Shown one piece after another: positions 47,017-55,767 of a stretch of 64,000 nucleotides of DNA. Every line of letters starts with the position of its first letter. Position 1 is the first letter of the stretch. The stretch comes from Atriophallophorus winterbourni (taxonomy: Eukaryota; Platyhelminthes; Trematoda; Plagiorchiida; Microphallidae), in contig JACCGJ010023477.1 in NCBI GenBank assembly GCA_013407085.1, positions 62,001 through 126,000 of the forward strand, in the 5' to 3' direction. Under the pieces are notes generated by a model. It had not been told where the DNA came from, ran no database searches, and saw only the letters and a list, made by a program, of their open reading frames with translations. Both the position numbers and the translations under genes were made by a program.

Positions 47017-47353
47017 CGACGGAGATGGAGTCGCCCGGACAGTGGTCTTTTCACTTTCGTTCACACACATAAAAATCAACAGTGGGGTCACTCTTGCTGG
47101 TTTCCTTTTTGTTGTACACGAAACGTTCGTAGCAAGCCTTAGGTTTGCCTTTTTCAGACAAATACCAAGTAACGTGTCTGTCCATTTTGAAAGGTAGCCT
47201 TCAACTGAACTATTCAACTATTTATGGCAATCAAACAAGTAAATAAGTGAACTGAGTTCGAGCTCAAACCAGCAAGAGTGACCCCACTGTTGATTTTTAT
47301 GTGTGTGAACGAAAGCGAAAAGACCAGTGTTCCGGGCGACTCCATCTCCGTGG
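47017..47353. repeat. Inverted duplication of the FLYWCH segment
   Basis: 47017-47100 and 47269-47353 are inverted copies (about 84 bp, a few mismatches) around 168 bp. The inner arm is part of the MULE coding strand. The outer arm carries the same finger segment on the plus strand, where it reads CERKRKDQCSGRLHLR without a stop. Confidence 0.85.
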
Positions 47354-47385
47354 AACTGAGTTCAAGTGAACTCAGTTCACTTTTA

Positions 47386-47503
47386 CAAGGAGCAAATGTC
47401 CAAGGAGAAACTCTTCGAGGAGTTATTTGTCAGGGAGCAATTGTCAGAGGAGCAATTGTCAAGGAGCAACTGTCGGGGAGCAATTGTCAAGGAGCAACTG
47501 TCG
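47386..47503. repeat. Right terminal inverted repeat of the MULE
   Basis: Degenerate copies of AAGGAGCAATTGTC (the reverse of the left-end unit). The outermost GGAGCAACTGTCG matches the left end at 39019-39032. The host CR1-E ORF1 resumes immediately after it. Confidence 0.85.
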
Positions 47504-49129
47504 GTAACCCAGATATTTCTAATGCCGTTGTTGTGGCTACTTGTCGAATTCCTTTTCCGCCAAATAATATCCATTTACAAAGGTGGTTGTCGTTATTAAG
47601 TTAAAAATCACAGGCCGGTGACATTGCTGTCTTCTGTATCAAAAGTTTTTTGAGCGAATAATAACCGCCGAAATAGTGCGACATCGGAAAACGAACCAAC
47701 TTTTGGCAGTTGCTCAACATGTATTTCGCAGAAATCGCTCTTGTCTAACAAATTTGCTGACAAGCTTAGAAGATTGGACGAGGGTTGTAGATGCGTGTGG
47801 CTGTATTCGTGCGTGCTACCTGGGCATTTCTAAAGCTTTCGACGGTTTTCATCATAATTTACTCACGAACAAGTTAAAGAAACAAGGTATTGTTGGAAAA
47901 CTATATGAATTGAAAAGTGATTACCTCAGTAACAGACACATCAGATTTCGTGTGGACGGCCTATTATCGAAGAAAATCGATGTCAATAGTGGTGTTCCAC
48001 AAGGCTCAATGCTTGGACCAATACTCATCCTAGTCTATATGGACGATATACCAATACCGAATGACAGTGAGATGGTTTTTTTTGCTGACGATATAAAAGT
48101 ATGAAGGCGAATCAGCAATGCGTATTATTGTATTTTGCTGCAAAACGATTTGAATGCTTTGTACAACTGGTCATCCGAAAATAAACTGTCATTGAATATG
48201 CAAAATTCGAAGATCATTCAGAACGATCGTGATTTTGGCTTTTCCTATCAATACAAGTTCGGCGACAGAAACCTAGAGTACACTGAAGAAGAAAATGACC
48301 TGGTTGTCTGGATTTGCGGTAGTTTGAATATTAGTCCAAATGCGAACCCGTTTACAAAGCGCGTCTCGGCTGTTCGGCACGTTACGGCGAATATCTGGAC
48401 GCTTTCCCCGGGGTTTTTTCCTCTCGTGATGAACACATATATACACTCGGTTCTAGACTATGCCACACAAGCCAGGACACAATGGCTCCAAAAGACTTCT
48501 TACTTCTGGATCGCATATATCAGTGAGCTTCTAAGGTTAACATTTTACTCGAAAATATGCCATTCGCCGGGCGACTCAGACGACTGGAGCTGAGGACACT
48601 TGCACAAAGGAGAATACGACGTGATCTCATCCTCGCATACAAAATACTTTCTACTGTTTCCCACCCTTTGGACTTATTGCTTCACCTTCGAACTTCCAGC
48701 AACAGCCGTGGAGCTGGTTGCAATTTGGAAATACCACATTCCAAACGGAACTGCCGCAGGTAATTTTATTTGGTGCGTTTGATTTGTTTGGAATTCCCTG
48801 CCTGTCGATTTGTTAAACTCAAACAGTTTATCTATATTCAAATCGAAACTTGACGATTATATGAGAGCTCATACAAATTTGGCCCCAGAACTATTAATAA
48901 ACTAACATCGTCCCATTGATTTTGATTTTATTTATACATTTATACATTTGTACCTATAGTTCCACTCTATGGTTATTGTAAAGTTAATTGCTTTTTCAAC
49001 CCTAAATATTTAATCTTGCACATTACCGGTTTTTGCCGCTTTTAATCTCCGTTTATGGTTCGTCTAAATTGAAGCTATTTTTCATATATATGACATCATT
49101 GATGAATCTATTACGTATTCTCACGTGTT

Positions 49130-51025
49130 GCTCCCTCTCGATGTAGATGAGGTGGTCAGTGATCTTATTTATGCTATGCTAGAGGACAAGCCATACGAAA
49201 AACTCACATCCTAATTAATAGATCGGGGTGGTATTTCCGATCTAAAGAACATGGACACCTTATTACAAAATGGCTCTTGGGGATGAAAGAGCTACTTGGA
49301 GACAAATGATTGAAGAGTGCTTTTCCAATCAGTTGTGGTTTAAATAACTCAACTAATATTTGCCATGCGCTTGCTGGTTTGCTTATTTACGTAATATTAG
49401 AGGAACTAGCACAAGCGGCTGATAAAATGTAGAAGCAAAGAAATTCGATCAAATTAAGATAGATTCTACACCACTCAATTCGCACTATCCATGTTCGGAT
49501 ATTGAAAAACAAGGCGCTGAACTTACTCATGTGGTGAACTCATTATCGTCGAAATCCTCATAACGACCACCCTTAAAATCTAAATCTCGACCATCAAGAA
49601 TCCCTGAGCATATTTGTTGGTACCACAATAGATATGGGGATAAAGACTCAAAATGCATGCCCATGTTAGAAAACCATCAAATTCAAAATTCAGCCATTAA
49701 CAGCGACCAAACCCGAGTAACCTGTTATACGTTAAAGATAAATCGATTGGTTTACTTTTCTTGGTCGATACTCTCGATGAAATAATCGTCATTCCTTCTG
49801 CATCCATTTCCTCAAAACCGTTGTCCTACACGTTACAGGAGGCAGATGACACCCTAGTTAACACTCGCGACCAACGCCTTCTAACCCTCAATTTATGACT
49901 GAGACGCAGATTTTACTTGGTGCTTATTATTGCTGAGATTAATTGCCCCACTATCGTTATCGACTTTTTGTCTCACTTCATCCTAACTGTCGAAATTAAA
50001 CAGTGAAGTTTAGTGGAAACGACAACCTCATTTCAAGTGTGAAGCATCAATACCAGAACCATTTTCTCGGGGAGCAATAATTTCACTCCAGTAATTTCGA
50101 AATTTAGTTCTGTACTGCATGAATTCTTCTCCATCATGCAACCTTCACGACCGATATAAAAGTGGCCCACTCTATGAAAGACCAGATCGTCACTAGCACA
50201 GTCTGTTTCAGACCGATCCGTTTTACCCTTCTAAACTGAAATTGCGAAAGTCAGGTTTGAGCATAAGCTGAAGCTTGGATTCATTCGCCAATCCTCCAGC
50301 TCCTGGTCGTTATCACTACATGTGGTCCAACTAGAAGATGTCAGATGAGTGAAAGCCGTGGTGTTTACCGCACTATTGACAACCCGATTGGTGCCGGACA
50401 TATCTCCGGTGCCACATAGACACAATTTCCGTTTGAATCTTTCCACCACACTTATTCTAATCAAGCTTGATATTGTCCATGCTTACTGCCACATCCCGGT
50501 AGCCGGAGAAGAAATACTTATCAGTGCAGTAACCAATCTATTCTGCTTCTACGAATTCACTCGAATGCCTTTTGGTCTGAGAAACGCTGCAAGACTTTTC
50601 AGCGTATCATCGACCAAGTGCTTCGAGGTTTGCTGTTGGCCTACGCATACATCGAAGACTTTTTAATTGCCCGTAACTCTCCAGAACTGCACACCACACA
50701 CATTTGTGTTGTTTTGGAGCGTTTCAATAACCGAAATCAACCCTAGTAAATGCATTTTCGGTACAGACACACTGTATTTTCTCGGTCATCGCCTCACTTA
50801 TTACACATATTCCTGAAAAACCAAGCGATTTACGTCTTTCCTGTTTCAACAACGGTAATTAAGTTGCGCCGTTTTATTCATATGATCAATTTTTAACGCC
50901 ATTTTATTCCAGACTATGAACATGTCATTGCCCCTCTAACCGATTTGCGCAACTCTAGAGCAAAATCACATCAGCTTTCGCCAGAGACACTTGAAGCTTT
51001 TACCGCGTCAAAAAAGGCTTTTTGC
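49130..51025 (+). mobile_element. Ty3/gypsy LTR-retrotransposon relic: gag, protease, RT
   Basis: Shifting plus-strand frames give the expected order. Gag pieces: DVDEVVSDLIYAM near 49140, LGDERATW near 49275 and the gag-end motif CWYHNRYGDKDSKC at 49610-49660. The protease is FLVDTLDEIIVIPS near 49755-49800 (active-site DTGA altered to DTLD). The RT is LDIVHAYCHIPVAG near 50465, FTRMPFGLRNAA near 50550 and YAYIEDFLIA near 50640 (YIDD changed to YIED). FIHMIN, HFIPDYEHVIAPLTDLR and AFTASKKAFC follow, to 51025. No LTRs, RNase H or integrase were found. Dead. Confidence 0.75.
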
Positions 51026-51570
51026 AGTGACACCTCACGAAATTTGTGATCATATGTGTGTAGAGGGTGATCGGATCTGGCAAAGAGATGAGGAAGATTG
51101 AAGTCCGCCATGAGTAGTAATTGCGAGCTTCGCTTATAATAACCTGTTATTTTGAGTATCATTCGAAGCTGGGAGCGATATTTGATCCCAAGAATTCAAT
51201 CGTCCTGTGACACATTCGTGAGACTGCACCAGAGGGTATCTTCGAAATCAAGGTTTGGATCGTGAATTTTCATGCACTGAAGCCGTTTGTGACAGTATAA
51301 AGCCACAATACCACCTCTTATTGGGCGATCGTTCCGGATTAGCATCATGTTGGGGGTTGAGAGTTCACTTCCAGTCATACAGGATTGAAACCAGGTTTCA
51401 GTATCAGCGTGTATCGTTTGCACAGCTCGGTCAGTTCAGTCAGTTTGTTGCACAAACATTGTTCTAGACATAGTCTTAACCTCTGATGGCCGTTGGAGGT
51501 GTTCAATATCACCATCCGCTGGGTAGTGACTACCTCCATTTACTCTTTTAATACGTCTGCAACACCAGTA
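51026..51570 (-). mobile_element. CR1 endonuclease fragment
   Basis: The minus strand encodes TETWFQSCMTGSELSTPNMM, RPIRGGIVALYCHKRLQC, FEDTLWCSL and LLLMADFNLPHL (catalytic Asp and Asn kept), then FREV at about 51030, where it abuts the gypsy relic. It is cut at both ends and has stops near 51190. Confidence 0.7.
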
Positions 51571-51715
51571 GAATTCTAAAGCAAACAAAACTAAACTTAA
51601 AAGTGGATTACATTAGTTTGATGGGAACAATGGTAATTTTCGATGAACATAATATACATTTCAGTGATCCGAACTCGCATCGCACAACCATTACAGAATA
51701 CGTCATCAACATGAT

Positions 51716-52280
51716 ACATTTCAGCAATCGATTGGAATATGTTTGGGGCCGATCGTGTATTTATAATGCACAGGAATTTGAATGCAATCGGTTAGAGTAG
51801 TTTTTGGGTAACGTTTCACTTCTGACACAGACGCTTCTTCAGACCAAGTGTGATAGTCAGGACAGGGAACATGATTAAGAAGTAGTCAACCCACCACCAA
51901 TTATTTGACCTTATCACTAAACAGCCTATAGTACGCCTACAGTGTGTCACGTCTCGTGGGAATGACCAGGATCAGTGGTCCATTTTCCTCACAGTGTTTA
52001 TCCAAAACAATCTGATACAAGTGAACACGGTCAAGGTCATTTGATACAGCTGCCCACACAAGTAAAAGCACATAACTAACGGGGCTAAGGCTATTTTTGA
52101 AAAAAATCTAATTAACTAGTAGGTATAAGGTGAATAAAAACTATTTACTTTCGCATCAGTGCCGATCTTCTGTGTCAGAAGTGAAACATTACCCAAAAAC
52201 TAATCTAACCGATTGCACTCAAATTCCTTTGCATTATGATACATTTCAATTCTAAATATGTTCCAAATAGCAAGGAACCA
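51716..52280. mobile_element. PLE terminal-repeat palindrome with hammerhead
   Basis: The left arm (51725-51835) is the inverted copy of 52168-52270, sharing CAATCGGTTAGA, TTTTTGGGTAA and TTTCACTTCTGACACAG. Between them (51850-52165) lies the PLE terminal repeat also seen at 31040-31350 (GTGATAGTCAGGACAGGGAA onward, ending before GCATCAGTGCC). No PLE coding sequence is present, so this is a solo terminal structure. Confidence 0.7.
51806..51849 (-). ncRNA. Candidate PLE hammerhead ribozyme
   Basis: The minus strand reads ACTTGGT, CTGAAGA (CUGANGA), a hairpin ending CTG-TGT-CAG, GAA, ACGT, T, ACCC. ACC(C)AA can pair with TTGGT as stem I. ACGT is a palindromic stem III, implying dimer cleavage after the T. 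It is better conserved than the copies at 30989-31031 and 34224-34266. The arm at 52168 keeps only the second half. Confidence 0.5.
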
Positions 52281-52289
52281 CACTTCAGA

Positions 52290-52850
52290 ATTTGTAGTCG
52301 GACTAGAAAATGGTTGACAAAGCGAAAAATGGCATGTGCTATTTACAGGGTCGCCAGAACTGATTCGATCTGGGCAAACGTTCGGAATTGTGGAATCAAG
52401 TCACAAATCTCATCCGAGAGGACAAACAATATCATTAGCTCCAGGTGGCAGTAAGAATGCAGCAAAATCCCAAACTGCTCTATCGAACTGTTAACGAAAC
52501 TAAGAAGCTGAAATCCGGTGTTTATACGATCATAGCAGATAACGGACTAACTGATTCTGTGCTGAAAACCGCTAACGTTCTCGCCAGTTTTTATTCACGA
52601 GTTTTCACCTCCAAGAATGCATTACAATAATCGGAATTGTTGGTACCAATTGTGCCGGAGAATATATGCGATATATGCATCAATTCTGAAATCGTGCAGC
52701 ACAACCTACGCAGGATAAATATCAACAAGTTCCCGAGAGCTGGCATAATCACACCTGCAATCCTAAATTTATGCGGCAATCAAATGTGCGAACCACTTTG
52801 TGATTTATTTATTCACAGCGGTCACGTGTGCAAAATTTTATCGGAAGGCG
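52290..52850 (+). mobile_element. CR1 ORF2 linker/RT N-terminal fragment
   Basis: The frames give CSRTRKWLTKRKMACA, then RMQQNPKLLYRTVNETKKLK, VLASFYSRVF and FPRAGIITPAILNLCG. They match the CR1 region at 61130-61640 (RNSAWAAHK to DGITPAVLKSC). It is cut at about 52850, where a different CR1 copy begins. Confidence 0.65.
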
Positions 52851-55310
52851 GTAAGCCGCAAAGCCCGACAGGCTAATTGTTTTGTTTGTCGTGATAAGGT
52901 CCATATGAAGTGCGATGCTACTTTGACAGTCGATGCCCTTACGGTTATCAATTAAGACGAAATTCCAGGAGTTTGCTACATCTGCCAGATATGCAGATCT
53001 CAATCGAGAAATTGTACGAAGACAACTGTGAGCACACAGACCGACGCGGATATAAAAATTTTATGTTTAAAGAGTAGTGTACAAAGAATCGAAGGTCTGC
53101 TAAACGAGCTTCTGATTGGTAAACTCGGATATAGAGCACATTGTGAATATCATGTCTCCTCCTCGGTTATAGAAAGGCAGCAAACCGAAAAAGTTGATGA
53201 TCAACCTGTACACAAGCGCCCACATAATTAGAAACACTTTTCTGATGCGAAATCCTCTGGCACTAAATGGTTACGAAGACCAAGATCCCTGCTCATCGGG
53301 AGGTTCCGCTTAAACAATCGGTTTTAACTTCTAATGTTGCCGCTCCAAACGTCGCAAAAAATCTCTCTGTAATCTGTACCAACATACAGGAGTCTAGCGA
53401 GACACGTCTGGCGAATAGACCTAGAACAATGGTCCAAACGTTTTACGTTGATGGGGTTGGAAACGATAAAACCTTCAGTTGTTACACGTTTGGTTCGCCA
53501 CCAAAGCTCCCGACACCTTGGCGAAGCGCGGCTACTAAAAGACACTCTTGCCTTTCAAACCTTCTGCTCTCCCTCGATGACTGGACACAAGCTGTAGGCA
53601 AAGGTCTCACCATACACGCGTGTTATCTTGATATGTCCAAAGCATTCGATCGTGTCAAACACAGTCTGTTACTAAAAAAATGGAGCAATATGGCATCAAG
53701 GGTTCATTACTAGCCTGGTTTGATGATTTTCTCCGCAACCGTGTCATTCGATTAAGGGTTGACGGTGGTTTATCACGACCCATTGCAGTAACGAGTGGGG
53801 TGCCGCAATGATCATTGCTTGGACCAATTCTCTTCCTGATCTATGTAAACGACTTACCGAAACTTTTTCGCAGCAAAATCTTGTTATTTGCGGATGACAT
53901 CAAGCTGTGGACACAAGTACGCACAACTGAAGATTGCAGACAGCTTCAGCTGGACCTTGATGCCTTACAGAACTGGTCAGTTAGAAATGAACTACCTTTC
54001 AATTTCAGCAAATGCAAGGTATTGACTGTTGGAAGACATTTTGAGTTCTCTTACACCCTTGGTTCCCATATTCTTGAAAGCACTGACAAGGAGAAGGACT
54101 TGGGTGTGTGGGTAAGCAGCACGTTGAAACCGTCGCATAACGCCACAGCTGTCTATGAAAAGACGTCGCGAGTTTTGCTTCTTCTAAAACGCGTGTTCGG
54201 GAGTTTCACGAAGCAAATAGCTCATCGAATAATTAATACATACTTGAGGCCAACCATGGAGTATGCGGTTCTGGATTGGTCACCCTGGCTACAGAAAGAC
54301 ATCAGTCTTTTGCAGAGAATATATCATCGGACCACCAAGCTCGTACGTGGTTTGAAACATAAACAACACGAAATTCGGATTACAAGCCTCAATCTCTTCG
54401 ACTCTCCCTACCGCCGTCTTAGAGGCGACTTGATTCTTATGTTCAATATACTGCATACCCACAACCATCCCCTGAATCAACTATTCACACGACTACCAAC
54501 ACGAACAAGCCGGAGTCATAACTTTTTTTCATTTTCATTTTCAGCCCTCTCCGTGCCGGGTGGCACATGAGGCGAAGACAACTTCACGCCAGTGGTTCCG
54601 GTCTGTCGCTGCTTCCGTTGCCGTCTGCACCTTGAATCCTTGTGCATGTAGTTCGCGTTCCAACGTTCTGCGCCAAGTTTCCTTGGGCCGTCCCCTTTTT
54701 CGTTTACCTTGCGGATGCCAGTGCATGGCTACCTTCGTATGCGAACTGGGATCCATCCTGCAGACATGACCGAACCACGGATCTGTTGTCATCGTTTCCG
54801 TAGCAATGTAGGTTTTACGGGATAGGGTTGCTAGCCCTAAGCCCAACCCTCCTCCTTTCTCAGACGGGCTTGGGACCGTCCTTGGCGGAGTTGGAGTCAT
54901 AACTAAACAGTACAGTACAGGCTGAACTGTCGAAGGTATTTTTATTCTGTACGTGGATGTTTTTACATGGCACTCCCTACCCTTGTTAACGTTGCACACT
55001 CACCCAACTTGGATATATACAAATCGAACTTGGACAACTTCATGTCGACCAATCCAAACATTGAAACAATATATTCTGCATCATAAAGCTTTGAACCAAT
55101 GCATCGAAGTAAACTAGACATATTTAGCCTATAAAACCGATTGAAAACAATTTCTGCTCTATGTATTTTTACGTGATTCCTGAACTAATCAGTAGGCAAA
55201 CAAACCCCTTTTTCTAACTATGTTATTTGTAATTCGCATATTATTCTGTGGTTTTTGTAAAGCTATGTGCTTTTTAGACCATTAAATTGAATTGAATTGA
55301 ATTGTAAGGG
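52851..55310 (+). mobile_element. CR1-A copy lacking endonuclease, hit by a SINE-like insertion
   Basis: The ORF1 part 52851-53520 has a PHD-like finger (NCFVCRDKVHMKC, IPGVCYICQICR) and SVICTNIQESSE. It joins at about 53535 directly to the RT (RHSCLSNLLLSLDDW, CYLDMSKAFDRVKHS). After a TGA inside SGVPQ at 53809-53811, a 251-codon frame runs from 53815 (ILFLIYVNDLP, LLFADDIKLW intact, DLGVWVSS, LLQRIYHRTTKLV). It is interrupted at 54524-54892, resumes (SHNYTVQ onward), and ends with the 3' UTR, TTTTTAGACCATTAAA and the ATTGA tail at 55283-55303. Confidence 0.8.
54512..54904 (-). mobile_element. 369-bp RTE-derived SINE-like insertion with 12-bp target duplication
   Basis: 54524-54892 is flanked by perfect GGAGTCATAACT repeats (54512-54523 and 54893-54904). 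On the minus strand it starts with a GC-rich leader (GGAGGGTTGGGCTTAGGGCTAG, CTACGGAAACG). It passes straight into the last 80 codons of another RTE clade (WFGHVCRMDPSSHTKVA, GKRKRGRPKETWRRTLE, CATRHGEG) and ends in GAAAAT repeats. Leader fused to C-terminus without the middle suggests an internally deleted, mobilised derivative. Confidence 0.8.
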
Positions 55311-55561
55311 ATGGGGATGTGAGCACCACAATACTTTGAATTGAATTGAATTAAACATTGAGAGGGATATGGAGATTGTTCATTTGAATTCTTATTGTTA
55401 CGTGACATGCCTACGTGCAATGCTCGAATCTTCGCCGATATACCCCGTTGGGAAAGAAAAGGATGCGTAGACGTCCGTAAGAAAATCGATGAGCGCAGTA
55501 TGATCCTTCTAGGCGTTCCAGAGGCTAACAGTACAACAGAAGCTGTGAAACAACAACATAG

Positions 55562-55765
55562 CACACATTTGCGAGGTCACCAATCGAAACTTTACAAACA
55601 GCATAGCAGGTTGAACTGCCGCATATATGCATTTTCCGTTCGCAATGTGCAACTGTGGAACAGTTTACTTACTCATGTGGTACCATCTGGAACAGTTGAA
55701 GTTTTCAAGAAATCACTAGATATCCAAATGGACAAGTATGTTTTTTTATGTTTGACAATAATGAT
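55562..55765 (+). mobile_element. CR1 ORF2 C-terminal fragment
   Basis: LNCRIYAFSVRNVQLWNSL and VEVFKKSLDIQMDKYVF match the last part of CR1 ORF2. It shares one frame with the ORF1 piece upstream, but the sequence between is missing. It may be a separate truncated insertion in which the RTE then landed. Confidence 0.6.
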
Positions 55766-55767
55766 TG

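Larger units (their letters stand above)
39019..47503 (-). mobile_element. MULE DNA transposon (FLYWCH + transposase), split by CR1 elements
   Basis: Ends: 39019-39186 and 47386-47503 are inverted repeats made of degenerate copies of a GACAATTGCTCCTT unit. Coding on the minus strand starts near 47190. A FLYWCH-type zinc finger follows (FYVCERK, CPGRLHL, SEHGHAPDA). Next is the transposase: HWFADGTFKVAPSLFHQSYTIH (to 46562). After the CR1 block it resumes at 40409 with MMPVVFALQPGKT. A 40205-40330 gap resembles an intron. Then CDFENAAIRAF and GCFFHLGQC (40244-39906) and WNQYERT, NNSIEVWHNR (39847-39461). DGTFK and CDFE are the regions that carry catalytic acids in MULE transposases. Frame breaks and insertions make it inactive. 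Confidence 0.8.
37990..49015 (+). mobile_element. CR1-E copy, split by a MULE (outermost layer of a nest)
   Basis: The left part 37990-39018 is ORF1: a PHD-like finger (CNACEQPASKFITCF, ..GKCDR, EEVPGACCACVRCR near 38140-38310), a basic linker, then an IVLLRVPEN block and VKQWQYNACSLDG up to 39003. After the MULE, ORF1 resumes at 47507 (NPDISNAVVVATCRIPFPP). It then jumps straight into RT (IISIYKGG, HRPVTLLSSVSKVFERI). The RT runs 47605-48590 (ISKAFDG, SGVPQGSMLGP, FFADD intact) and the C-terminal domain to about 48905. The endonuclease is missing. Stops and frame breaks abolish function. Confidence 0.75.

Noticed and set aside
39009..47513. Target duplication flanking the MULE
   Set aside because: The ten bases on each side (AGTTCGGTCC and GTAACCCAGA) do not match beyond chance. 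I do not claim one.
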